A stretch of DNA of 64,000 bases from Anaerococcus octavius (lineage in GTDB: Bacteria > Bacillota > Clostridia > Tissierellales > Peptoniphilaceae), in the NCBI RefSeq assembly GCF_900445265.1, contig NZ_UFTA01000002.1, forward strand, positions 930,001 to 994,000. The letters run 5' to 3'. This document shows positions 1 to 8,382 of the stretch, in pieces (the first letter of the stretch is position 1; every line of letters starts with the position of its first letter). Both the position numbers and the translations under genes were made by a program. A model generated the notes under the pieces. That model did no database searches and had not been told where the DNA came from. It saw only the letters and a list, made by a program, of their open reading frames with translations.

Positions 1-507
1 ATTCATTTGCTCATTTGTAAAATTGTATTCATTACCTTTAAAGTCAAAGGCTTTTACACTTTTACAAACATCTTTTATTTCCTTGCCATAAGCACCAGCA
101 TTCATTGCAACCGCACCACCTATTGTTCCAGGTATACCAGAAATTTCTTCCATGCCTGTTAGATGATTACTAATAGATGTAGTAGCTGCTTTATTTAAAG
201 ATGTTCCAGCAAGAACGGTCATAGCTGTTCCATCTAATTTTATATCATCATAGTTTTCAGATAAAACTAACACACATCCACGAATACCTTTATCTGTAAT
301 GAGTAAATTTGAACCTAAACCTATAACAGTTGTTTTTATGTCATTTTCATTATTAAATATTAATAAATTTTTTAATTCATCTTCATTACTTGGTTTAACT
401 AGTACGTCGGCTGGGCCTCCTATCCCCCAAGTTGTGTAATCTTTTAAGGGTTCATCAAAAAGTATTTCACCAAATCTCTTTGACTCATAAATAGATTTGT
501 AATCCAT
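1..507 (-). CDS. murB: UDP-N-acetylenolpyruvoylglucosamine reductase MurB, N-terminal part
   Basis: MurB reduces UDP-GlcNAc-enolpyruvate to UDP-MurNAc with NADPH and FAD, a cytoplasmic step of peptidoglycan precursor synthesis. The window holds the first ~169 codons; the rest lies beyond the left edge. Visible are the FAD-binding stretch TTWGIGGPADV near residue 27 and the family signature GIPGTIGGAVAMNAGAYG near residue 135. The start at 507 is chosen because AGGAGG (511-516) sits just upstream and the protein opens like other MurB proteins. A TATAAT-like -10 lies at 556-561. It is divergent from rpmB. Confidence 0.93.
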   Translation of the reverse strand, partial: MDYKSIYESKRFGEILFDEPLKDYTTWGIGGPADVLVKPSNEDELKNLLIFNNENDIKTTVIGLGSNLLITDKGIRGCVLVLSENYDDIKLDGTAMTVLAGTSLNKAATTSISNHLTGMEEISGIPGTIGGAVAMNAGAYGKEIKDVCKSVKAFDFKGNEYNFTNEQMN

Positions 508-595
508 ATGTCCTCCTAGATTTAATAGATTAAATCAAAGTTTTCTATCTAAATTATTATACCGTAATTTAAAATCTTTGTTTATTAAAAAAAAT

Positions 596-624
596 TTGTA
601 ATTTCGATAAAGATTTGGTAAAAT
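596..624 (+). promoter_or_regulatory. Probable sigma-A promoter of rpmB
   Basis: TTGTAA at 596-601 and TAAAAT at 619-624 are separated by 17 bases, 36 bases before the rpmB start. This is an inference from spacing and hexamer match only. Confidence 0.5.
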
Positions 625-660
625 AATAAAGATTAATTGTAAAAGCTAGGAGGTGTTTAT

Positions 661-849
661 ATGGCAAAAACATGCGAAATTTGTGGTAAAGGCACAAAAG
701 CAGGTAAAACTGTTACTTTCTCACACAAAATCAACAACAGAAATTTTAAACCAAATGTGCATAAAGTAAGAGCTATAGTAGATGGATCTCCAAAATCAAT
801 CAACGTATGTACTAAATGTTTAAAATCTGGAAGAGTACAAAAAGCATAA
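661..849 (+). CDS. rpmB: 50S ribosomal protein L28
   Basis: Structural protein of the large ribosomal subunit. The 62-residue length and the pattern CEICGKGTKAG, then SHKINNR, then VCTKCLKSG match bacterial L28. Two CxxC pairs (residues 5-8 and 51-54) make this a zinc-binding form. AGGAGG (649-654) precedes the ATG at a good distance. It is a single-gene unit with its own promoter and a strong terminator, convergent with the catalase gene. Confidence 0.97.
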   Translation: MAKTCEICGKGTKAGKTVTFSHKINNRNFKPNVHKVRAIVDGSPKSINVCTKCLKSGRVQKA

Positions 850-880
850 TCGAATGCTTTTTTTATTTTGAATTCAAAAT

Positions 881-916
881 AAAACCACTAGGACTTAATC
901 CTAGTGGTCTTTTTTT
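881..916. terminator. Bidirectional terminator between rpmB and katE
   Basis: A perfect 10-bp stem (884-893 with 899-908) is followed by a T run on the plus strand (910-916) and flanked by an A run on the other side. It can therefore stop rpmB and the convergent catalase transcript. Confidence 0.85.
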
Positions 917-918
917 AT

Positions 919-3045
919 CTAGTTAGATCCATCTCTATCCCAGAATCTTTGTTTAGTTAAGTTTTCTATAAATTTATCTATATCTTTGCTATCATTAGTC
1001 ACCATTACTCCCTCAGCTTTTTGTTGATCCTCTGAAAGAATATCACTTGCATCTCCTATAATCCAAAGAGGTTTGTAGTGCTTAAATGTTTCCTTTGCAA
1101 ATTCACCAACATTTTTGCTAAATTCATGACTTGGTTTTTCTGGTACTACTATGATTAAAGCATCTTCTAATACTGGATGGATTGTCTCGTATCTATGAGT
1201 TACCATTACACCATCCTTAGTATCTTGTAAATCCGCTTGTATTATTTCTGCTTTTGCTTTACTATTCTTAATTGATTTTACTAAAGACTTAAAGTCAAAA
1301 TCATCGTCACTATCAGAATAAATTCCTACTTTTAAAGTATCTGGTTTAAAAATAGTATTTTCTTGTGAAAATTCTGGCATTTTTACTTTTAATGCTTCTT
1401 TACTTGCCTTAATACCTACTGGATCAAAGCCTCTCTCAGCGTCTGGAGTATCCGCCCCAACATTTTTAGCAATTTCTTTTGCCATATCTTCATCAACGTT
1501 TGCAAACATATCTACTACATTTTGTCTAATTTCTGGTCTTTTAACTTTGGAAAGTTCAAATGAAAACGCACTTTTAATATGTTTTTGTTCTACTTCGTTA
1601 AGTGATTTATAAAATGCTGTAGCTTGTGAAAAATGATCTCTAAAGCTATCATCGCGATCTTTTATTACCGTTCCATCAATTTTCTCTTGGTAATGTTCAT
1701 ATCCACCATTTTCTGGACTTTCATAGTATGGAGATTGATCATCAATTGCTGATTTGTGATAAGAAACTGGTCCTTTATTTATTATATCTTGATGCCAGCC
1801 ATCTCTTTGGTTATTATGAACTTCAGAAATTGGTCTATTTATTGGAATTTGTGCAAAATTTGGACCACCAAGTCTTAATAATTGTGTATCTGTATATGAG
1901 AATAATCTACCTTGTAGTAATGGGTCATTTGAAAAATCAATTCCTGGTACAACATTTCCCGGATTAAAGGCAACTTGTTCTGTTTCTGCAAAGTAATTGT
2001 CTACATTTCTATTTAATGTGATTTCACCAATTTTTACTTTTGGTATATACTCTTCAGGCCATACTTTTGTAGGATCTAATATATCAAATGGATAGTCAAA
2101 TTCTTTTTCTTCTGGCAAAAGTTGAACACAAAAGTCCCATACTGGATAGTTTCCTTCGTCAATTGCATCGTATAAATCTTTCCTTTGGCTATCTGGATCA
2201 TTACCTGAAACTTTTAGTGTTTCATCCCAAACCCTAGAGTGCACTCCTAGTTGAGGGTTCCATTGGAAACGAACAAATGTTCCTTTTCCTTCAGCATTTA
2301 CAAATCTAAATGTATGAACAGCAAATCCATCCATCATACGTAGGCTAAGTGGTATAGCTCTATCACTCATCGCCCACATTACTGTATGTGCGGATTCTTG
2401 GTTTCTTGAAACAAAATCCCAAAATGTATCATGAGCTGATTGGGCTTGTGGAACTTCTGTATCTGGTTCTGGTTTTACAGAATGAACAAAGTCAGGGAAT
2501 TTTATAGCATCTTGAATAAAGAAAACTGGGATATTGTTACCAACTATATCGTAGTTTCCTTCATCAGTATAAAATTTTAGAGCAAATCCACGTACATCAC
2601 GAGGAGTATCTGTAGATCCTCTAAAACCTGCTACTGTAGAAATTCTTGTAAATAAAGAAGTTTCTTTTCCTTCTTCTGTAAATAATGAAGCTTTTGTATA
2701 TTCACTCATATCTTTTGTACATTTAAATACACCATGAGCTCCTACACCACGAGCATGAACTATTCTTTCTGGAATCCTCTCATGGTCAAAGTGCATTATT
2801 TTTTCTCTTAAATGAAAGTCTTCAATTAATGTTGGTCCACGTCTGCCAGATTTTAATGAAAATTCATCTTCAGCCATTTTTAGACCTTTATTTGTTGTAA
2901 AAGCTTTACCTTTGTTATCAACCTTATTAGCTTCTAAATCTTTTTGTTTTTCATTATCTTTAACTTGCTCTACTTTATCTATATCTGGAGGAGTTAAGGG
3001 AGCTTTTTTATGATCATATTTTTGATTTTTATCTTTTTTGGGCAT
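919..3045 (-). CDS. katE: Large-subunit (clade 2, HPII-type) monofunctional haem catalase
   Basis: Converts hydrogen peroxide to water and oxygen in the cytoplasm. At 708 residues it belongs to the large-subunit class. There is a lysine-rich N-terminal extension (1-60), a catalase core (about 65-550) with distal His97 (VHARG), Asn170 (VGNN) and proximal Tyr384 (RLFSYTDTQ), and a C-terminal flavodoxin-like domain from about 570. Spacings His97-Asn170 (73) and His97-Tyr384 (287) equal those I recall for E. coli HPII. The residue matching HPII His392, which crosslinks to the proximal Tyr, is Asn361. Single gene with AAAGGAGA before the ATG. A GGGTAT motif lies upstream. Confidence 0.95.
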   Translation of the reverse strand: MPKKDKNQKYDHKKAPLTPPDIDKVEQVKDNEKQKDLEANKVDNKGKAFTTNKGLKMAEDEFSLKSGRRGPTLIEDFHLREKIMHFDHERIPERIVHARGVGAHGVFKCTKDMSEYTKASLFTEEGKETSLFTRISTVAGFRGSTDTPRDVRGFALKFYTDEGNYDIVGNNIPVFFIQDAIKFPDFVHSVKPEPDTEVPQAQSAHDTFWDFVSRNQESAHTVMWAMSDRAIPLSLRMMDGFAVHTFRFVNAEGKGTFVRFQWNPQLGVHSRVWDETLKVSGNDPDSQRKDLYDAIDEGNYPVWDFCVQLLPEEKEFDYPFDILDPTKVWPEEYIPKVKIGEITLNRNVDNYFAETEQVAFNPGNVVPGIDFSNDPLLQGRLFSYTDTQLLRLGGPNFAQIPINRPISEVHNNQRDGWHQDIINKGPVSYHKSAIDDQSPYYESPENGGYEHYQEKIDGTVIKDRDDSFRDHFSQATAFYKSLNEVEQKHIKSAFSFELSKVKRPEIRQNVVDMFANVDEDMAKEIAKNVGADTPDAERGFDPVGIKASKEALKVKMPEFSQENTIFKPDTLKVGIYSDSDDDFDFKSLVKSIKNSKAKAEIIQADLQDTKDGVMVTHRYETIHPVLEDALIIVVPEKPSHEFSKNVGEFAKETFKHYKPLWIIGDASDILSEDQQKAEGVMVTNDSKDIDKFIENLTKQRFWDRDGSN

Positions 3046-3087
3046 TTTTATCTCCTTTAAATATATTAATAATTCTTACGTATATAC

Positions 3088-3093
3088 ATACCC
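3088..3093 (-). promoter_or_regulatory. GGGTAT motif upstream of katE, possible sigma-B-type -10
   Basis: GGGTAT reads on the minus strand 42 bases before the katE start, which would give a leader of about 35 bases. I see no convincing GTTTAA-type -35 at 12-15 bases upstream. The case rests on the same hexamer lying upstream of two other stress genes in the window. Confidence 0.35.
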
Positions 3094-3102
3094 TTATATA
3101 AC

Positions 3103-3129
3103 AAAAAGCCACTATTAAAGTGACTTTTT
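3103..3129 (-). terminator. Terminator of the def-rpe operon
   Basis: A 10-bp stem with one G-T pair (3103-3112 with 3120-3129) overlaps the rpe stop codon and ends in a minus-strand T run. Confidence 0.75.
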
Positions 3130-3777
3130 GTTAAATATTTCATAATACTTATCTATTTGATTTTTAATATCTTTTCCAAATACATCAGAACCTGATACTA
3201 CTATATCTGTACCAGCTTCTATAACTTTTTTAACATTAGTTGTTTTTATTCCACCATCAACTTGAATTAAGACATCTAAATTATTGTTGTCAATATAATC
3301 TCTTAAAATTTTAATTTTCTCGATAGAACTTTCCATAAATGTCTGACCACCAAATCCTGGTTCTACACTCATTACTAAAACCAAATCAATTTTATCAAGG
3401 TAAGGGATTATCAAATCTAAATCAGTTGCAGGTTTAAAGGTAAGACCAACTTGCATATCATTTTCTTTTATTTTTTCTATTGTTTGGTCAAGATTTTCAC
3501 ATGCTTCATAGTGAATAGTAAGTCTATCTACACCTGCTTTTTTAAACTCTTCTATATATTTTATTGGCTCATATATCATAGCATGTGTATCAAATAAATA
3601 ATCATTTTTGTCACGAATATCGCTGATCACCTTAAAACCAAAAGATATATTTGGTACAAAAGAACCATCCATAACATCTATGTGTATCATTTTTAAATCT
3701 GTATCTTTTGTTTGATCCAAATCTGCTTGTAAATTTGAAAAATCGCAACTTAGTATTGATGGGGCTAGTTCTACCAT
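3115..3777 (-). CDS. rpe: Ribulose-phosphate 3-epimerase
   Basis: Interconverts ribulose-5-phosphate and xylulose-5-phosphate in the pentose phosphate pathway. It is a 220-residue TIM barrel, the usual length. Motifs in order are APSILSCDF at residue 5, metal-binding HIDVMDG with catalytic Asp near 36, HYEA near 69, MSVEPGFGGQ near 138, and VDGGI near 174. It overlaps the end of rsgA by 7 bases and closes the def-to-rpe operon, a common Firmicute arrangement. Confidence 0.97.
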   Translation of the reverse strand: MVELAPSILSCDFSNLQADLDQTKDTDLKMIHIDVMDGSFVPNISFGFKVISDIRDKNDYLFDTHAMIYEPIKYIEEFKKAGVDRLTIHYEACENLDQTIEKIKENDMQVGLTFKPATDLDLIIPYLDKIDLVLVMSVEPGFGGQTFMESSIEKIKILRDYIDNNNLDVLIQVDGGIKTTNVKKVIEAGTDIVVSGSDVFGKDIKNQIDKYYEIFNKKSL

Positions 3778-4640
3778 TTATTTTCTCTCCTATTTTTTAG
3801 TTCATTAAACATCATTAGATAATTATTATATCTAGATTTTGCTATTTGACCAATTTCTACTTTTCCTTTTACTTGGCAATTGGGTTCATTTATGTGATTA
3901 CAATTGTTAAACTTGCATTTAGAATTAGACATCTCTCTAAAGGTGTATTTTAAATTATTTTCATCTTCTAAAAAGTCAAAATCAAAGTTATCAAAACCTG
4001 GAGTATCAAAAATGAAAGTATTTTCCTCTATAGCAAATATTTCTGTATGGCGAGTTGTATTTTTACCTCTTTTTAATTTTTCAGAAATTTCTCCTATTTC
4101 AAGTTCTTTTTCAACTAGATTATTCAAAAAAGTTGATTTACCTACTCCTGAAGCACCTGAAACTGCTGAAGTTTTATTTTTTAATATTTCTTTTATCTTT
4201 TCTTGAGGGAAATCATTGTAATTATCTAAACTTACAATTGTGTATCCTATATTTTCATAAATATCTTTTATATTTTGAACCTTTTCACTAGGTGACAAAT
4301 CTTTTTTTGATAAGATAATAACTACATCCATGTTTTCATATTCACACATGGCTAGATATTTATCTAAATTATACAAATTTAGAGGTGGATCATTAATGGT
4401 TACAAAAACTAACATCTGATCTACATTTGAAATATTTGGTCTTTTTATAAGATTTTTTCTTTCCAAGATTTCTGTTATATAAGCTTTATCTTCATCTTGT
4501 ATATCGATAATTACATCATCACCTACAAGAGGTTTGATGCCTTTTTTCCTAAAGTTGCCACGAGCTTTTGACATATAAATTTTGTTGCCTATATCTACAT
4601 AATACAATTCTTTTTGAGCTTTGATTATTTTACCCTGCAT
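3771..4640 (-). CDS. rsgA: Ribosome small subunit-dependent GTPase A
   Basis: Circularly permuted GTPase that checks late 30S subunit assembly. The 289 residues show an N-terminal OB-fold, then permuted G motifs: LSKKD (G4, near 110), GASGVGKST (Walker A, near 161) and DTPGF (G3, near 213). The C-terminal zinc finger carries the expected Cys/His set (CKFNNCNH...C). It overlaps prkC by 11 bases. The prkC-rsgA pairing is widely conserved. Confidence 0.96.
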   Translation of the reverse strand: MQGKIIKAQKELYYVDIGNKIYMSKARGNFRKKGIKPLVGDDVIIDIQDEDKAYITEILERKNLIKRPNISNVDQMLVFVTINDPPLNLYNLDKYLAMCEYENMDVVIILSKKDLSPSEKVQNIKDIYENIGYTIVSLDNYNDFPQEKIKEILKNKTSAVSGASGVGKSTFLNNLVEKELEIGEISEKLKRGKNTTRHTEIFAIEENTFIFDTPGFDNFDFDFLEDENNLKYTFREMSNSKCKFNNCNHINEPNCQVKGKVEIGQIAKSRYNNYLMMFNELKNRRENKW

Positions 4641-6621
4641 TGCTTACGTCATATACTCCTAATGTTTCATCATCTATTATAACCTCTAGCTGTGTTCCTA
4701 CTTTTGCTTTTACATTTAATATAAGTGTTCCTTCTTCATTTAAGTCAGCACTAGACATTTGTTGGTTTATTATAGCCTGACTTCTTTGTCCATTTACAAC
4801 ATCAAATACCATTACATTAAAGTTATCTTTTTCTTCTGGTAATTTTACTCTAAGTTCTACGTTTCTTAAGTCATTATCATCTGTTGTCTGAGTAGTTTCT
4901 TGTTGACTTTCTTCTGCACCTAGACTTACTGTTAAGTCTATTTTTGAGTTACTAGCTACTTGAGTCCCTTTGGCAATTGACTGGCTCATTACTAGCCCTT
5001 GTTGAGTATTTGAAGACTTTTCATAATTTATATCTCTTAGGCTTAAACCGTATTGATTTATTATTGATTTTGCTTGCTCTTCTGTTTTTCCTATTAAGTT
5101 CGGAACTTCAATTGTTTTTACTCTTTGGTCAGGACCTGTACTTACTGTTACGTCTATTTCTGTCCCGGATTGCAATTTTGTATTAGCTCTAGGATCTTGG
5201 CTAATTATTAGGTCACGATCTACACTATCACTAGATTGGGAATTTGTCCTACCTAGCCTAAGTCCAATCTCTTTTAAGCTTTCTTCTGCTTGTGATAGGG
5301 TCATATTTCTTAAATCTGGGACTTCTACCTCTCGTCCCCCACTTATAACTAAATTTACAACAGAACCACGCTCTACTTTAGTATTTTGCTCTGGATCTTG
5401 GGACATTACTTTTCCGATTTCATACTCATCGCTTTCTTCTGTTCTAGATATATTAGCTTTTAGTCCTCTTCTTTCTAGTTCATTTACTGCTTGAGATTGG
5501 TCTAGATTTAGTACCATTGGTACATTTACTGAAGTTTTACTTGTGGATCTAGATCTCAAAAAATATACAGCTCCTAAAAGTAATATAGCTATTAATAATA
5601 ATGGCCATATTTTCTTACTAGTTTTTTTATCCTTAGTCTTTTCTTCTGTTTCATTATTGGAAACATATACTGCTTCTTTTTCCTCTTCTTCTTTTTCAGC
5701 TTGGACTTGTTCATTGTAAACCTTTTGATAAGAACGTTCTTGGGGAACAACGATTGGTATTCTAGCAGTATCTGTTAAATTCTCTTCTTCTTTTATATAA
5801 TTCTCATCATCTAAAGCATCTATTAGCTCACGAGCATTTAAAAATCTATTAGCAGGTTCTTTATCTAAAAGCTTCATAATTATATAGTTTAAATGGTCTG
5901 AAAGCTCAGGATTCAAATCTTTTGGTGGCTTAGGATCATCTTGGATATGCATTACAGCAATACCTACTGAGTTATCTGCATCAAATGGTACACATCCTGT
6001 AGCCATTTCATACATAACTGCACCTAGAGAATATAAGTCTGACTTTTCGTCTACTATTTTTCCCTTTGCTTGTTCTGGCGAAATATAATGAACTGTCCCT
6101 AAAATAGAACTAGTATATGTTATAGTTGCATTTGAAGATACCCTTGCAATACCAAAGTCTGTTACTTTCAAAAGTCCATAATTATCTATTAAAATATTTT
6201 GTGGTTTTATATCTCTATGGATAATCCCTGCTTGGTGAGCTGTTTTTAAAGCTTGGGCAATTTGAGTTGAGTAATCTATAATATCGTGATTTGATAATTT
6301 GCCCTCTTGTACAATAAGGTCTTTTAAGGTCTGACCGTTTACATATTCCATAACTATATAATGGATACGCTCGCCATTGTACATGTCTTCACCAATATCA
6401 AAAACATTTACTATATTTATATGGGAAAGTTTAGCTGCAGATTGAGCTTCAATATTAAATTTTTTAAGAAATTCATCATCTTCAGCATATTGGTCTTTGA
6501 GTATTTTAATAGCAACATATCGATCTAAGAGCTTATCTTTGGCTTTGTAAACTTTTGCCATACCTCCTACACCGATTTGCTCTATAATCTCGTACCTATC
6601 GTCCAAAATTATTTTTTCCAT
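4630..6621 (-). CDS. prkC: PASTA-domain serine/threonine protein kinase PrkC
   Basis: Membrane kinase that senses peptidoglycan fragments or lipid II and tunes wall synthesis and division. Residues 10-270 are a complete kinase domain with glycine loop (GVGGMAKV), Lys39, HRDIKPQN (Asp137) and DFG (155-157). An acidic/lysine linker leads to one transmembrane helix (about 338-355). Outside are three PASTA repeats (about 364-570), each opening with VPxLxxxxxxxA, then a small C-terminal domain of about 80 residues. It lies next to its phosphatase gene, 9 bases away. Confidence 0.96.
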   Translation of the reverse strand: MEKIILDDRYEIIEQIGVGGMAKVYKAKDKLLDRYVAIKILKDQYAEDDEFLKKFNIEAQSAAKLSHINIVNVFDIGEDMYNGERIHYIVMEYVNGQTLKDLIVQEGKLSNHDIIDYSTQIAQALKTAHQAGIIHRDIKPQNILIDNYGLLKVTDFGIARVSSNATITYTSSILGTVHYISPEQAKGKIVDEKSDLYSLGAVMYEMATGCVPFDADNSVGIAVMHIQDDPKPPKDLNPELSDHLNYIIMKLLDKEPANRFLNARELIDALDDENYIKEEENLTDTARIPIVVPQERSYQKVYNEQVQAEKEEEEKEAVYVSNNETEEKTKDKKTSKKIWPLLLIAILLLGAVYFLRSRSTSKTSVNVPMVLNLDQSQAVNELERRGLKANISRTEESDEYEIGKVMSQDPEQNTKVERGSVVNLVISGGREVEVPDLRNMTLSQAEESLKEIGLRLGRTNSQSSDSVDRDLIISQDPRANTKLQSGTEIDVTVSTGPDQRVKTIEVPNLIGKTEEQAKSIINQYGLSLRDINYEKSSNTQQGLVMSQSIAKGTQVASNSKIDLTVSLGAEESQQETTQTTDDNDLRNVELRVKLPEEKDNFNVMVFDVVNGQRSQAIINQQMSSADLNEEGTLILNVKAKVGTQLEVIIDDETLGVYDVSNAG

Positions 6622-6630
6622 AACATCCTC

Positions 6631-7353
6631 TTAAATTTTTACAGTTGTAACTGTTATATTATCTCTACCGCCAGATAAGTTGGCCGCTTCAATTAGTTTA
6701 CTTGATATATCATATACATCTGTATTTTCACTAATAATACTTCTTATATCTTCTAAAGATAACTCGTTTGTTAAACCATCTGTTACAATCAGGATTATAT
6801 CATCATTTTCCATATCAATAGTCTTACTATCAATATTTATACTAGGTCCTATACCTATTGCTCTAGTTATAGCACTTTTGTTGATGAAACTATCTGCTTC
6901 GTCCTCTTTTAAAGCACCGCTATCTATTAGCTCATTGACAAGGGAGTGATCCTTTGTTATCTGGCTTATATCGCCCTTTCTATATAAATAAAGTCGAGAA
7001 TCTCCTATATGGCTAATATGATATTTATTGTTAGTATAATCAACGCAAAGACAGACAGCGGTAGTGCCCATCTTTTCCTGTTTTTCACTTGCTAGCTTGT
7101 ATACTTCACTATTTGCATGAGATAAAGCTGCTTCTTGTAAGTCTAATATTGATTGATAGTCACTTATTTCAGAATCTTTAATAAATTCTGTAAAAGTTTT
7201 ACTCGCTAGGCTACTTGCTAGTTCACCATCGCAATGGCCACCCATTCCATCAGCAACTATAAAAAAATCATAATTTTTAATCGAAATATTGCTATAATAA
7301 TCTTCATTGGTATCTCTTAGTTTCCCAATATTTGATATTGAACTAAATTTCAT
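6631..7353 (-). CDS. prpC: PP2C-family serine/threonine phosphatase PrpC/Stp
   Basis: Metal-dependent phosphatase that reverses PrkC phosphorylation in the cytoplasm. At 240 residues it has the full PP2C motif set: RDTNEDYY near 14, VADGMGGH near 33, GTTAV near 97, HIGDSRLYLYR near 114, VTDGL near 191, and GGRDNITV near the end. The metal-binding aspartates are all present. It sits between rlmN (2 bases upstream) and prkC. Confidence 0.96.
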   Translation of the reverse strand: MKFSSISNIGKLRDTNEDYYSNISIKNYDFFIVADGMGGHCDGELASSLASKTFTEFIKDSEISDYQSILDLQEAALSHANSEVYKLASEKQEKMGTTAVCLCVDYTNNKYHISHIGDSRLYLYRKGDISQITKDHSLVNELIDSGALKEDEADSFINKSAITRAIGIGPSINIDSKTIDMENDDIILIVTDGLTNELSLEDIRSIISENTDVYDISSKLIEAANLSGGRDNITVTTVKI

Positions 7354-7355
7354 AT

Positions 7356-8381
7356 CTACCTCGCGTAATTATTTCTCAGCTGACCACAGCTGGCCTCTAT
7401 GTCTTGACCCATAGAATACCTAATTGTAGCATTTAATCCTTTTTTTGTAAGCTTATCTTTAAAATCATTTATAACTTTTTTGCTAGTCTTATCATGTTTA
7501 AATTCTTCAATAGGATTTAATGGTATTAAGTTGATATGGATGTTTTTTCCGTGCATAAGTTTTGATAAATTTTCTACATCAATATCTCTATTATTTAACC
7601 CATCTATAACTACATATTCAAAAGATATACGTCTTTTGGTCTTATCCAAATAGTAATCAGTGGCTTTCATAAGACCAACTATATTATACTTTCTTGCTAC
7701 GGGCATGTATTGACGTCTTTGTTCATCAGTAGCATAGTGTAAACTTACCGCAAGGTTTACGTCAAGACCTGTATCAGCAAGTTCATATATTTTTGGAGTT
7801 AGACCAGAAGTAGAAAGAGTAATAGAACGATGAGAAAGATTTCTACCTTTATCATTTGTAATAATTTCTATAAATTTCGTTATATTTTTAAAATTATCTA
7901 AAGGCTCGCCTATCCCCATAATTACAATATTATTTATATCACCATTTAGTCTTTCAAGCTCATAGACCTCATCTATTATTTCTGCTGCACTTAGATGTCT
8001 TACTAAACCATTTTTCGTTGATGCACAAAAAGTGCATCCCATCCTACAACCAACTTGTGATGAAATACATATAGTCTTGCGATTATCATATTTCATAAAA
8101 ACCGCCTCTATAATATTGCCATCATTTAATTCGAAAAGATATTTTTTAGTAGAATCTATATTGGAAGCATAAGTTTCAAGTAAATTCACCTTTTGGATTT
8201 CAAAATCTTTACATAACTGTTCTCTCATATCGGTTGGCAGATCCGTCATTTCATTAAAATCATTTATTTTATTTACATGAATTTGACGAAATACTTGCTT
8301 TACTCTAAATTTTTGAAATCCTAGGTCAACGAAAATGCTTTCTAGTTCTTTAATTGTTTTATCATTTATAGTTTGTTTCAT
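7356..8381 (-). CDS. rlmN: 23S rRNA/tRNA (adenine-C2)-methyltransferase RlmN
   Basis: Radical SAM enzyme that methylates A2503 of 23S rRNA and A37 of some tRNAs. The 341 residues contain the cluster motif CxxxCxxC in GCRMGCTFCAS (about 111-121), GIGEPLDN near 156 and SGLTP near 190. The methyl-carrying cysteine fits the C-terminal SCGQLR. It lies between rsmB (1-base gap) and prpC, as in many Firmicutes. Confidence 0.96.
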   Translation of the reverse strand: MKQTINDKTIKELESIFVDLGFQKFRVKQVFRQIHVNKINDFNEMTDLPTDMREQLCKDFEIQKVNLLETYASNIDSTKKYLFELNDGNIIEAVFMKYDNRKTICISSQVGCRMGCTFCASTKNGLVRHLSAAEIIDEVYELERLNGDINNIVIMGIGEPLDNFKNITKFIEIITNDKGRNLSHRSITLSTSGLTPKIYELADTGLDVNLAVSLHYATDEQRRQYMPVARKYNIVGLMKATDYYLDKTKRRISFEYVVIDGLNNRDIDVENLSKLMHGKNIHINLIPLNPIEEFKHDKTSKKVINDFKDKLTKKGLNATIRYSMGQDIEASCGQLRNNYAR

Positions 8382-8382
8382 A

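Noticed and set aside
1728-1967. 79-codon plus-strand open frame inside the catalase gene
   Set aside because: Antisense shadow of katE: no ribosome site, odd composition rich in Leu, Tyr and Ile, and no family match. The same applies to the other antisense frames across the window.
3046-3102. Possible PerR box in the katE leader
   Set aside because: The AT-rich stretch around AATTATTAATAT has too many mismatches to the TTATAAT-N-ATTATAA consensus to call.
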